64,000 bases of DNA, taken from NCBI RefSeq assembly GCF_023276435.1, contig NZ_JALLPO010000030.1:61139-125138 (forward strand), written 5' to 3'. The translations under genes and the position numbers were made by a program. Numbering within the stretch: position 1 is the stretch's first letter; each line of letters begins with the position of its first letter. Source of the DNA: Sphaerisporangium perillae (GTDB lineage Bacteria > Actinomycetota > Actinomycetes > Streptosporangiales > Streptosporangiaceae). The notes below the pieces were generated by a model. That model did no database searches and was not told the DNA's origin. It saw nothing but the letters and a program-made list of their open reading frames with translations. This document shows positions 44,574 to 53,750 of the stretch, in pieces.

Positions 44574-46532
44574 CTACCGGACGTTCAGCGGGACCTCGAC
44601 CTTGTCGATGTCGGGCGAGTAGACCGGTGTGGTGCTGTCGATCTCGATCGTGTTGGCGCCGGCGCGCAGCTGCATCGGCACGGTGATCGTGGCGGGGATG
44701 TCCCAGCCGCCGCTCGGCGGGAAGGCCAGGGTGACCGCGTTCTGGCCGTTGGCCGAGACCGTCGCCGAGCGCGGGTCGCCCGTGACGTAGCGGATGTTCA
44801 CCTGGTAGACGCCCGCCTTCGGCACGGTGACGTCGTTGATGCGCAACGCGCCGCCGTTGTAGAGGTTGCCGGCCTTCGACCCGCCGGAGCAGTTGGCGCA
44901 GCCGTCGACCGAGGCGCCGTTCACGAGGGTGTTCGCGCCGGCCTCCGCCTCGTAGCTCGCCACCTTCAGGGACCCGCTCTTCGGCGTGACCTTGAACAGC
45001 CGGGAGCCGTGCGCCGGCAGGGTGGCGGAGACGGAGCCGTCGAGCACGCCCAGGTCGTTCTTCTGCCACAGGTCGCGGACGGTGGCGGTGCCGCCGAAGC
45101 CGAAGCTGCTCCAGTTCGCGGTCACCTGGGCCGGGAAGCTGCCCATGTTGAACAGCGCGACGGTGTAGGAGCCGTCGGCGTTCTTCATGCCCCAGACCTG
45201 GGCGGGCCTGGTGGGCGTCACCGGCCGTGCAGGGATGCCCTGCTGGTCGACCGCGATCACCTCGCGGTTGGTGAGCAGGGACAGGCCGTAGTCGTCGAGC
45301 TTGGTGAGGTCGTCACCGGTGTAGAGCGGGGCCGCCGAGATCGCCCACAGCGTCATGTAGCTCTGCCGCTCGTCCTGGTTGAGGCCGTCCATCTGGCCGT
45401 TGCCGACGTCGAGCGAGTCGAGGTCGTTCCAGCCGCCGGGGCCCGCCCACGGTGTCCAGGCCGGCACGTCGTCCCACCTGACCTTGACGGAGTTGTTCCA
45501 TGTCACCAGGGTGTCGCAGTAGCACTCCACGTCGGTCTCGATGCGCCAGCCGTTGGAGTACTTCTTCCAGTCGGCGGCGTGGTTGCGGTCCAGCGACCAG
45601 GACAGCTCCAAGTGGATCGGCCGCCCGGTCTTGGTGATGGCGGCCTGCCAGGCGGCGATGTCCGGGATGTTGTTGTAGTTGTCGCCGCTGCGCCACGAGC
45701 CCGGCCCGACGCCGTCGATCTTCAGGAAGTCGAAGCCCCAGTCGGCGATCAGCTGTGCCTGCGAGTCGATGTACTTCTGGGCGCAGGGCTTGGTGAAGTC
45801 GATCTTGTAGGAGCTGTCCCAGCCGTTGGTCGTCCGCAGGTCCGGGTAAACGATGTCGGCGAGGGTGCAGCCGGGGGCGTTCCAGATCGGCGTCGTGCCG
45901 TTGTTGTACGCCTCCTTGGCCAGGCCGATGGCGAGGTAGATGCCGGCCTTGAGACCCTTGCCGTGGACGTAGTCGGCCACGTACTTCATGCCGTGCGGGA
46001 ACCGTTCGGGCGAGGCGATCTCCCGCCCGTACTGGTCGAACCCGGGCGTCCAGGAGGTCGTCCTCGACCAGCCGGCGTCGATGTTGACGTACTCGTAGCC
46101 GTAGGCCTTGAGCTTGCCGGCGAGCGCGTCGACCTGCGGCAGGAGGTTGGCCTCGGTCAGCCAGTTCCCGAAGCCGCCCGGGTTGAGTCCGGGGTAGTTG
46201 CTGGACTGCATGCTCCAGCTGCTCCACCCCATGTACGGGCGGGCGGCGATGCCCTCGGCGACCGCCGCGGCCGCCGCCTTCTGGGCGGCCGCCCGCTCGG
46301 CGGCCGACGGGTCCTTCGTGGTGGCGCCTGGCGCCGCGATGCTGGGCGAGGGGCTGGGCTTCGGGCCGGGCTTCGGGCCCGATCCGGCGGCCTGCGCGGT
46401 GGACACGCCCGCGCCGAGGGCCACGGCCAGCGCGACGGCGAGGGCCGAGGCTCCGGTACGGATCCGGCGTCCGCGCCGGGCGGGGGAGTCGCCGGGGCGT
46501 CCGGCTGTACCTGATGGTGACTGCAAAGTCAC
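44574..46532 (-). CDS. Secreted GH27 alpha-galactosidase with C-terminal CBM
   Basis: A 652-residue secreted enzyme: signal peptide (ALAVALAVALGAGVSTAQA), a Pro/Ser linker, then a clan GH-D barrel with PYMGWSSWSMQSSNYPG, EYVNIDAGW and nucleophile region FDFLKIDGVGPGS. A C-terminal beta-sandwich carbohydrate-binding module of the CBM6/35 type (about residues 530-652, SYEAEAGANTLVNGA) follows. It probably removes alpha-galactose (or beta-L-arabinopyranose) from plant polymers outside the cell, feeding the importer encoded to the right. Confidence 0.9.
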   Translation of the reverse strand: MTLQSPSGTAGRPGDSPARRGRRIRTGASALAVALAVALGAGVSTAQAAGSGPKPGPKPSPSPSIAAPGATTKDPSAAERAAAQKAAAAAVAEGIAARPYMGWSSWSMQSSNYPGLNPGGFGNWLTEANLLPQVDALAGKLKAYGYEYVNIDAGWSRTTSWTPGFDQYGREIASPERFPHGMKYVADYVHGKGLKAGIYLAIGLAKEAYNNGTTPIWNAPGCTLADIVYPDLRTTNGWDSSYKIDFTKPCAQKYIDSQAQLIADWGFDFLKIDGVGPGSWRSGDNYNNIPDIAAWQAAITKTGRPIHLELSWSLDRNHAADWKKYSNGWRIETDVECYCDTLVTWNNSVKVRWDDVPAWTPWAGPGGWNDLDSLDVGNGQMDGLNQDERQSYMTLWAISAAPLYTGDDLTKLDDYGLSLLTNREVIAVDQQGIPARPVTPTRPAQVWGMKNADGSYTVALFNMGSFPAQVTANWSSFGFGGTATVRDLWQKNDLGVLDGSVSATLPAHGSRLFKVTPKSGSLKVASYEAEAGANTLVNGASVDGCANCSGGSKAGNLYNGGALRINDVTVPKAGVYQVNIRYVTGDPRSATVSANGQNAVTLAFPPSGGWDIPATITVPMQLRAGANTIEIDSTTPVYSPDIDKVEVPLNVR

Positions 46533-46598
46533 GGCTCCTGAGTGGGGGGTGGCGCCGGCCGGGAAGCGGCCGGACGGGGGAGAGCGAGGCAGACAGGA

Positions 46599-47765
46599 TC
46601 AGGGAGCGACGAGCGACTGGATGCTCACCGCGGCCGCGCCGCGTGCCCACTCCTCGAAGGGCAGTGGGCGGATGGACAACGGGCAGTCGACGGCGGCGCC
46701 GAACGCCTGCCGTTCGAAGCCCGCGCGGATGTGCGTTTCGAACAGGTCGTAGGCGGCGAGTCCCTCGCCGGAGACGACGATCCTCGCCGGGCCGACCAGG
46801 TTCGCGACCGCCGCGATGCCGGTGCCGATGGCGTTGCCCCCGCGGGCGAAGATGGCGCCGATCTGCTCGTCGCCGCCGCGCGCCAGGGCCACCGCGTCGT
46901 CGATGGTGAGCTCGGGCCGGCCAGAGCACTCCCGGGCCTGCCGGACGATGGCGGGCGTGCCGGCGATGGCCTCCACGCAGCCGCGGCCACCGCAGTGGCA
47001 GGTGGGGCCGGTGGCGTCGACGCCGATGTGGCCGATCTCCCCGGCCACGCCGTGGGAGCCGGAGACCAGCCGGCCGTTGACGACCAGGCCGCAGCCGATG
47101 CCGGTGCCCACGGTGACGAGGGCGAACGACTCGGCGCCCACGCCCTCGCCGAACCAGTGTTCGGCCGTGGTCAGCGCCTTCACGTCGTTCTCCACCGTGA
47201 CGGTGAGCCCGGTGACCTCCGCCGCGAGTCGCTCCAGCGGCACGTTGTGCCACTGGAGGAACGGCGAGTACCGGACCAGGCCGGTGTTGCGGTCGACGTC
47301 GCCGGAGACGGCGAGCCCCAGCCTGCGGGTGCGGGCCCGGTAGCCGCCGGGGCCGTCGAGCAGGTCGTCGACGAGCCGGCCGAGCTCGTTGAGGACGGCC
47401 TCGACGCTCGGGTCGGTCAGCGGCCGGTGGGCCGACGTCCGCACGTCCGCGCAGAGATCGCAGACCACGCCGATCAGCTCGTCGCCGGTGATCTTCACCC
47501 CGACGAAGAACTCGCGGTCCGCCTGCACGGCGAGCGGGCTCGCTGGACGCCCGGCGCCTGGTCCCGTCCGCTCGGTGGCGGCCAGTTCCTGCAGGTAGCC
47601 CATCTCGATGAGCGGCCGCGCGGCCTTCGTGACGGCGGCGGAGGACAGCCCGAGCTGGCGCGCGAGGCTGACCCGGCTCAGGGGTCCTTCGGTCAGCACC
47701 GCCGTGAACACGGCCGTCGCCGCCGGAGTCTCCGTGAGAGCGCCCTTGCCGGTCTCGGTAAGCAT
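46599..47765 (-). CDS. ROK-family transcriptional repressor
   Basis: A 388-residue regulator: N-terminal winged helix (LSRVSLARQLGLSSAAVTKA) and a sugar-kinase-like ROK domain with VTVGTGIGCGLVVNGRLVSG and the zinc motif GHIGVDATGPTCHCGGRGCVE (Cys residues all present). The ATG at 47765 follows its own promoter. It lies between the divergent glycosidase groups and probably represses both until a galacto-oligosaccharide or monosaccharide is bound. Confidence 0.9.
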   Translation of the reverse strand: MLTETGKGALTETPAATAVFTAVLTEGPLSRVSLARQLGLSSAAVTKAARPLIEMGYLQELAATERTGPGAGRPASPLAVQADREFFVGVKITGDELIGVVCDLCADVRTSAHRPLTDPSVEAVLNELGRLVDDLLDGPGGYRARTRRLGLAVSGDVDRNTGLVRYSPFLQWHNVPLERLAAEVTGLTVTVENDVKALTTAEHWFGEGVGAESFALVTVGTGIGCGLVVNGRLVSGSHGVAGEIGHIGVDATGPTCHCGGRGCVEAIAGTPAIVRQARECSGRPELTIDDAVALARGGDEQIGAIFARGGNAIGTGIAAVANLVGPARIVVSGEGLAAYDLFETHIRAGFERQAFGAAVDCPLSIRPLPFEEWARGAAAVSIQSLVAP

Positions 47766-47875
47766 GGCCCGAAACGTAGGCGTAATAATTTCCTTCGTCA
47801 AGTATTGATTTGCCGCCGGACGAGACCTACGCTCAGCGGCACTCACCGACCTTCCTGCCCGACTTTGAGGACCAG
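47766..47875. promoter_or_regulatory. Divergent control region of the ROK glycan regulon
   Basis: On the minus strand TTGACG (47796-47801) and TACGTT (47773-47778) form a promoter with a 17-base spacer for the ROK gene. The AT-rich stretch TAATAATTTCCTTCGTCAAG (47783-47802) overlaps it and resembles ROK operators of actinomycete sugar genes. GAGG shortly before 47876 is the ribosome site of the GH36 gene. Confidence 0.55.
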
Positions 47876-49969
47876 ATGCCCGCCGTGCTGTTCCACCCCG
47901 ACCACCGCTTGTGGCTGCTGCGCGGCCCGGCCTCGGCGTACGCCGTCCGGCTCGCCGAGGACGACAGCCTGCGGCACGTTCACTGGGGTGCCGTGCTGAC
48001 GCTCGACCAGGCGGTCGAGCTGGCCGAGCGCGTGTCACCGGCGGCGAGCAGTTTCGAGGCGACGGCCGGCGTGGACGAGCTGGCGGTGGAGGGCGGCGCC
48101 CGTTTCGGGCCGCCCAGCCTGCTCGTGCGATTCGCCGACGGCACCCGCGGAGTCGAGTGGCGATACGCCGGCCACGACATCGACGGCGGGCACCTGCGCG
48201 TCCACCTGCGCGATCGGCACTACCCGTTGCACGTGACCCTGAACTACCGGGTGCACGGCGACGGCGACGTGATCGAACGATGGACGACCGTCGAGAACCG
48301 CGACGACGAGGCGCCGGTCACCGTGCTGCGCTGCGACTCCGCCGCCTGGACGGCGCCGCACCGGACGCGGTACCGGATGAGCCACCTCGTCGGGGGCTGG
48401 AACAGTGAGTTCCAGGTCCGGCGCACCGACGTCCCCGTGGCCGAGACGGTCCTGACCAGCCGGCGCGGCATGACGAGCCACCACGCCAATCCCTGGCTGG
48501 CCGTCGACGACGGCACCGCCGGCGAGGACCACGGCGAGGTCTGGAGCACCGCGCTCGCCTGGAGCGGAAGCTGGCGGATCACCCTTCACCGGGACCCGGT
48601 CGGCCGGACCACGTGGACGGGCGGGTTCGGCCACGAGGGCCTCACCTGGTCGCTGGCGCCGGGCGAGACGCTGGAGACCCCCGTCTTCGCCGGCCTCTAC
48701 ACGGCGGGCGGGTTCGGGGCGGCCAGCCGCGCCTGGCACGGACACGTCCGCGGGCAGGTGCTGTCCCACCCGGACGAGACCCGGCCCGTGCTCTACAACT
48801 CCTGGGAGGCGACCGGGTTCGACGTCGACGAGGCGGGCCAGATGGCCCTCGCGGCGCGCGCCGCGAGGCTCGGCGTCGAGCTGTTCGTGATGGACGACGG
48901 CTGGTTCGGCGCCCGCGGCAGCGAACGAGCCGGGCTCGGGGACTGGGCGCCCAACCCGGCCCGCTTCCCGTCCGGGCTGGGCCCGCTGGTGGCGGAGGTG
49001 CGCCGGCTCGGCATGCGTTTCGGGCTCTGGGTGGAGCCGGAGATGGTCAACCCCGACAGCGACCTCTACCGCGCCCACCCGGACTGGGTCCTGCACATGG
49101 CCAACCGCGGCCGGACCGAGATGCGCCACCAACTGGTGCTCAACCTCGCCCGGCCGGACACCGCCGGGTGGACCCACGCCTGGCTCGACCGGCTGGTGGC
49201 CGAGCACGGCATCGACTTCCTCAAGTGGGATGCCAACCGCCCGTTCACCGAGGCCGGATGGCCGGGGCACGGTGATCCCGACCGGCTGTGGATCGAGCAC
49301 ACGCGGGCGGTCTACCGGATCATGGACCGGCTCCGCGCCGACCACCCGGGCCTGCGGATCGAGGCGTGCTCAGGCGGCGGCGGGCGGGCCGACCTGGGCA
49401 TCCTCGCCCGGACCGACCAGGTGTGGACGTCGGACAACACCGACCCGGTCGACCGGATCGGCATCCAGCACGGGTTCAGCCAGCTCTACCCGGCCCAGGT
49501 CATGGGGGCCTGGGTCACCGACAGCCCCAACGTGGCCACCGCGCGGCGGACCCCGCTGCGCTTCCGCTTCCACGTCGCCATGGCCGGCGTTCTCGGCATC
49601 GGCGGCGACCTCACCACCTGGACCGAGGAGGAGCTGAAGGAGAGCGCCGAGCTGGTGGCCGCGTACAAGCGCGTCCGGCCGGTCGTCCAGCACGGTGCGC
49701 AGCACCGGCTGCGCGGCGACGGCACGCTGACCGCGGTGGAGTACTCCCGCGGGGACGACCACGTGGTGCTCGCCTGGTGCCCCACCCGCCCGTTCGGTCA
49801 CGCTCCGGCGCCGCTGCGGCTGGCCGCGGTACGGCCGGACGCGGTGTACCGGGACCTGGACACGGGGGCGACGTACCCGGGCGCCGTGCTGCTGCGGTCG
49901 GGCCTGCCCCTCTGCCTGCCGCCGGGCGACCACGCCAGCGTGCTCGTCCGCCTGCAGAGGGTGGGATAG
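47876..49969 (+). CDS. GH36 alpha-galactosidase
   Basis: A 697-residue enzyme with the GH36 motifs NSWEATGFDVDEAGQMALA, LFVMDDGWFGAR, nucleophile region IDFLKWDANRPF, EACSGGGGRADLGIL and the acid/base Asp in WTSDNTDPVDR. There is no signal peptide, so it is cytoplasmic. I start at ATG 47876 (GAGG upstream) rather than the in-frame codon at 47810, which would overlap the promoter. It heads the rightward operon with the sugar importer and should cleave imported alpha-galactosides. Confidence 0.92.
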   Translation: MPAVLFHPDHRLWLLRGPASAYAVRLAEDDSLRHVHWGAVLTLDQAVELAERVSPAASSFEATAGVDELAVEGGARFGPPSLLVRFADGTRGVEWRYAGHDIDGGHLRVHLRDRHYPLHVTLNYRVHGDGDVIERWTTVENRDDEAPVTVLRCDSAAWTAPHRTRYRMSHLVGGWNSEFQVRRTDVPVAETVLTSRRGMTSHHANPWLAVDDGTAGEDHGEVWSTALAWSGSWRITLHRDPVGRTTWTGGFGHEGLTWSLAPGETLETPVFAGLYTAGGFGAASRAWHGHVRGQVLSHPDETRPVLYNSWEATGFDVDEAGQMALAARAARLGVELFVMDDGWFGARGSERAGLGDWAPNPARFPSGLGPLVAEVRRLGMRFGLWVEPEMVNPDSDLYRAHPDWVLHMANRGRTEMRHQLVLNLARPDTAGWTHAWLDRLVAEHGIDFLKWDANRPFTEAGWPGHGDPDRLWIEHTRAVYRIMDRLRADHPGLRIEACSGGGGRADLGILARTDQVWTSDNTDPVDRIGIQHGFSQLYPAQVMGAWVTDSPNVATARRTPLRFRFHVAMAGVLGIGGDLTTWTEEELKESAELVAAYKRVRPVVQHGAQHRLRGDGTLTAVEYSRGDDHVVLAWCPTRPFGHAPAPLRLAAVRPDAVYRDLDTGATYPGAVLLRSGLPLCLPPGDHASVLVRLQRVG

Positions 49970-50100
49970 GCCGGCATGGACACCTCAGGGACGCGCGATC
50001 GGCGAGGGCCGCGTCACGACCACACACCGCATCTCGACACCTCGACGGCCCGGAGCCGCCGGCCCCAGAGGTCACTCCCCTCACCACCATTGGAGATTCC

Positions 50101-51432
50101 GTGGAACCGCACCGCATGACACCTGCCAGCCCACTCGACTCCCGGCTGAACCGGCGCGCCCTGCTGAAGGGGCTCGGCGGCGCCACCGCCGCGTTCGCCG
50201 CGGCGCCGCTGCTCGCGGCCTGTAGCGGCGGCACGGCCCCGTCCGGCACGGCCGGCACGGCCGGCACGGCAGCCAAGGCGACGTCGCTCGGCTCGGGCCT
50301 GTCCGACCCGGTCCCGCGGAGCGCCATCCAGGCGATGGTCGACGCGTACAAGGCTAAGTCCGGCGCGACCGTGAAGATGAACGTGATGCCGCGCGCCCAG
50401 CTGGTCGACAACATCAGCTCGTACCTGCAGAGCAACCCGGAAGACGCGATCACCTGGTTCGCCGGGTACAAGATGCGGTACTACGCCGCCAAGGGCCTGC
50501 TCGCGCCGGTCGACGACGTGTGGGAGCAGATCGGCGGCAACTTCTCCGAAGGCCTCACCACGGCGTCCCAGGGCGACGACGGCAAGAAGTACTTCGTGCC
50601 CAACTACAACTACCCGTGGGGCTTCTTCTACCGGAAGAGCCTGTGGACGGAGCGCGGCTACCAGATCCCGGCGACCTTCGACGCGTTCCTGGCGCTGTGC
50701 GCCCAGATGAAGAAGGACGGCCTGATCCCGATCGCCTTCGCCGACAAGGACGGCTGGCCGGCGATGGGCACGTTCGACTACATCAACATGCGCACCAACG
50801 GCTACCAGTTCCACCTCGACCTGTGCGCCCACAAGGAGTCCTGGGACCAGCAGAAGGTCAAGGACGTCTTCGACCACTGGAAGGCGCTGCTGCCGTACCA
50901 GGACAAGGCCGCGCTCGGCGCCACCTGGCAGGAGGGGGCCCGGAGCATGACGGGCAAGAAGTCCGGCATGTACCTCGTCGGCTCCTTCATAGCCCAGGAC
51001 GTCACCGACCAGGCGGTCCTCGCCGACCTGGACTTCTTCCCCTTCCCCGCCATCGCGGTCGAGGGCACCGACGCCATCGAGGCGCCGATCGACGGCTTCG
51101 TGTTGTCCAAGAGGGGCGGGAGCAACAAGGCGGCCAAGGACATGCTGGCCTTCTTCGGCAGTGGCGCGGGTCAGGACGCGTACGCCGCCAAGGACCCCTC
51201 GAACCTGCAGACCGCCAAGGACGCGGACACCTCGTCGTTCAGCGAGCTCAACCGCAAGTGCGCCGCCGCGATCGCCGCCGCCAAGAACATCAGCCAGTTC
51301 TTCGACCGCGATGCCCTGCCCGCGATGGCGAACAACGTCATGATCCCGGCCCTGCAGGGCTTCATCAAGGACGGGACCATCGACACGCGAAACATCGAGG
51401 CACAGGCCAAGACCTTGTACGCGGCCGAGTGA
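50101..51432 (+). CDS. Sugar ABC transporter substrate-binding lipoprotein
   Basis: A 443-residue SBP_bac_1-type protein starting at GTG 50101 (GGAG upstream). It has a twin-arginine-like signal (RLNRRALLKGLGGATAAFA) and lipobox PLLAACSGG, then NYNYPWGFFYRKSLWTERGY and GFVLSKRGGSNKAAKDMLAF, typical of oligosaccharide binders. It precedes two permease genes and no ATPase gene follows, so a shared MsiK-like ATPase encoded elsewhere is expected. Confidence 0.9.
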   Translation: MEPHRMTPASPLDSRLNRRALLKGLGGATAAFAAAPLLAACSGGTAPSGTAGTAGTAAKATSLGSGLSDPVPRSAIQAMVDAYKAKSGATVKMNVMPRAQLVDNISSYLQSNPEDAITWFAGYKMRYYAAKGLLAPVDDVWEQIGGNFSEGLTTASQGDDGKKYFVPNYNYPWGFFYRKSLWTERGYQIPATFDAFLALCAQMKKDGLIPIAFADKDGWPAMGTFDYINMRTNGYQFHLDLCAHKESWDQQKVKDVFDHWKALLPYQDKAALGATWQEGARSMTGKKSGMYLVGSFIAQDVTDQAVLADLDFFPFPAIAVEGTDAIEAPIDGFVLSKRGGSNKAAKDMLAFFGSGAGQDAYAAKDPSNLQTAKDADTSSFSELNRKCAAAIAAAKNISQFFDRDALPAMANNVMIPALQGFIKDGTIDTRNIEAQAKTLYAAE

Positions 51433-51436
51433 GCCG

Positions 51437-52402
51437 ATGAGCCTCATGCCGCAGACGAGCCTGCCGCCGGCAGCCGACGCACCGGCCGAGAAGTCCGCGC
51501 CCCCGGCGCGGTCACTCCGGGTGCGACGGCTGTCGGGGCGGGACCGGCTCGTGCTCGGCCTGATGGTGGGCGTTCCGACGCTCATCCAGGCCGTCCTGGT
51601 GTGGATCCCCACGCTTTTGTCGGTCGGGTTGTCGTTCATGAAGTGGAACGGCCTGAACCTGGCCGACATCCGGCCGGCCGGCCTGAGCAACTACACCTAC
51701 GCCGTCCAGGACTACCCGCCGTTCTGGCCCGCCGTGGCCCACAACATCATCTGGCTGGCCTTCCTCGCTCTGGTCGCCACCCCGATCGGGCTGCTGCTCG
51801 CGGTACTGCTCGACCAGAAGATCCGCGGCACCCGGCTCTACCAGAGCATCTTCTTCGCCCCGGTCATGTTGTCGATGGTCATGGTCGGGATCGTCTGGCA
51901 GCTGGTCTACGCCCGTAACGAGGGCCTGCTCAACAACCTGCTCGGCACCGCGGGGACGCCGGGCGCGGTCGACTGGTTCGGCGACTCGGGCGTCAACCTG
52001 TGGGCCGCCCTGGTGGCGACCACCTGGCGGCACGCCGGCTACATCATGGTGCTCTACCTGGCCGGGCTGAAGGGCATCGACCCGAGCCTGCGAGAGGCCG
52101 CCGCCATCGACGGCTCCAACGCCTGGCAGACGTTCTTCCGGGTCGTGCTCCCGGCGATGCGGCCCATCAACATCGTGATCGTGGTCATCACGATCATCGA
52201 GGCACTGCGGGCCTTCGACATCGTGTACCTGATCAACAAGGGCACCAACGGGCTCGAACTGCTCAGCGTCCTGGTCATCCAGAACCTGGTAGGCGTGGGC
52301 CAGGTGATCGGTGTCGGGTCGGCCCTCGCGGTGATCCTGCTGCTCATCTCGCTCGGCCCCATCGTCTACTACCTGGTCCGCACCTTCCGGAGGGCTGACT
52401 GA
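51437..52402 (+). CDS. Sugar ABC transporter permease (MalF/UgpA-like)
   Basis: A 321-residue permease with six transmembrane helices and the EAA loop (LREAAAIDGSNAWQTFFRVV, LPAMRP). It overlaps the next permease gene by one base. Part of the importer that serves the flanking alpha-glycosidases. Confidence 0.92.
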   Translation: MSLMPQTSLPPAADAPAEKSAPPARSLRVRRLSGRDRLVLGLMVGVPTLIQAVLVWIPTLLSVGLSFMKWNGLNLADIRPAGLSNYTYAVQDYPPFWPAVAHNIIWLAFLALVATPIGLLLAVLLDQKIRGTRLYQSIFFAPVMLSMVMVGIVWQLVYARNEGLLNNLLGTAGTPGAVDWFGDSGVNLWAALVATTWRHAGYIMVLYLAGLKGIDPSLREAAAIDGSNAWQTFFRVVLPAMRPINIVIVVITIIEALRAFDIVYLINKGTNGLELLSVLVIQNLVGVGQVIGVGSALAVILLLISLGPIVYYLVRTFRRAD

Positions 52403-53307
52403 TGACGGCGACAGCGACGACCGCGCCGGCGACCGGCCGTCCCGGTGCCGGCGACCGGCCTCGCAGGCACTACGGCACCCACCTGTTCCTGATCGCCATG
52501 GCGGTGATGTGGCTGGTGCCGCTGTTGTGGACCCTCTACACCGCACTGCGTCCGAAGGCGGCGACCGACAAGTACGGTTACTGGAGCCTGCAGGGACCGA
52601 TCAACCTGGACAACTTCACCGGCGCGTGGACCCAGGGCGGCATGGCGACCTACTTCGGCAACACGCTGCTCATCAGCGTCCCGGCGGTGGTGCTCACGCT
52701 CGCGCTCTCCTCGATGATGGCGTTCGCGGTGAGCCGGTTCACCTGGAAGTTCAACCTGACGCTGCTGGTCCTGTTCACCGCCGGCAACATGTTGCCGCCG
52801 CAGGTGCTCGCCGCGCCGCTGTTCGAGATGTTCAAGCACACGCCGCTGCCGTACTCGATCAGCTCGTCCGGCACTCTGCTCGACACCTACTACGCCGTCA
52901 TCGCCGTGGAGGTGGCCTTCCAGATGGGCTTCTGCACGTTCGTGCTGGCCAACTACATGAAGGCCCTGCCGGGAAGCCTGACGGAGGCGGCCCAGGTGGA
53001 CGGCGCGAGCGTCTGGCAGCAGTACAGCCGCATCATCATGCCCCTGTCGCGGCCGGCGCTGGCCGCCCTGGGCACGCTGGAGGTGATCTGGCTGTACAAC
53101 GACTACTTCTGGCCACTGCTGTTCATCCACAGCGGCGACCGGCTGCCGATCACCACCGGGGTCACGAACCTGCAGGGACAGTTCCTGCTCGACTACAACA
53201 TGATCGCGGCCGGCGCGACCATCACGGTCATCCCGACCCTGGCGATCTACCTGGCCCTGCAGCGGCACTTCGTCGCCGGTCTGACCCTCGGCGCCAGCAA
53301 GGGCTGA
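52402..53307 (+). CDS. Sugar ABC transporter permease (MalG/UgpE-like)
   Basis: A 301-residue permease, partner of the preceding one, with TEAAQVDGASVWQQYSRIIM as the EAA loop and the usual PALAALGTLEVIW helix. The N-terminal 30 residues are a Thr/Pro/Arg-rich cytoplasmic tail. No ATP-binding gene lies downstream. Confidence 0.92.
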   Translation: MTATATTAPATGRPGAGDRPRRHYGTHLFLIAMAVMWLVPLLWTLYTALRPKAATDKYGYWSLQGPINLDNFTGAWTQGGMATYFGNTLLISVPAVVLTLALSSMMAFAVSRFTWKFNLTLLVLFTAGNMLPPQVLAAPLFEMFKHTPLPYSISSSGTLLDTYYAVIAVEVAFQMGFCTFVLANYMKALPGSLTEAAQVDGASVWQQYSRIIMPLSRPALAALGTLEVIWLYNDYFWPLLFIHSGDRLPITTGVTNLQGQFLLDYNMIAAGATITVIPTLAIYLALQRHFVAGLTLGASKG

Positions 53308-53340
53308 GGCCGGGGCGGGCGCACCGGCACGCAAGCGGCG

Positions 53341-53640
53341 CGGCCGACTTCATCACCTTCAACGCCCGTCCCAGCGTCACCTCACCCGGCGCGGAGGCGC
53401 TGCGCGAGTTGAAGGTGCGGCAGGCGCCGGCGTACGCGTGAACAAGATCAAACCTCGTCCAGGCGCAGGGTGGCAAGATCGCGGCGAAGCCGCTCGGGCA
53501 GATCATCACCTCTACGATCCTCGGCCACGAGGACTTCGACCCCTACGCGACGCCCGGGAGCGCGGGCGACCCGGCCAAGGCGCAGCGACTGCTCGCCGAG
53601 GCCGGCCACCCGGACGGGCTGAGGCTCGGCGCCGTGTTGA
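53341..53640 (+). pseudogene. Relic of an oligopeptide-type (family 5) solute-binding protein
   Basis: Read with small frame corrections the DNA encodes DFITFNARPSV, then ALRELKVRQAPAYA, NK, LVQAQGGKIAAKPLGQ, GHEDFDPYATPG and DPAKAQRLLAEAGHPDGLRL, all typical of DppA/OppA-type binders. A missing base at about 53439 makes an early stop (AYA-stop) and an extra A at about 53451 restores the frame. Both ends of the gene are absent. No other gene is visible in 53308-53750. Confidence 0.7.
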
Positions 53641-53750
53641 TCTCGACGTTCGTGGTCGACGTCATCACGCCTGCGGGACCCGGCCGGCGCCCTGTGAGCG
53701 AGGCCAGGTAAAAGTCAGGCACCAGCGTAGATGTGAACGAGGAGATGATC

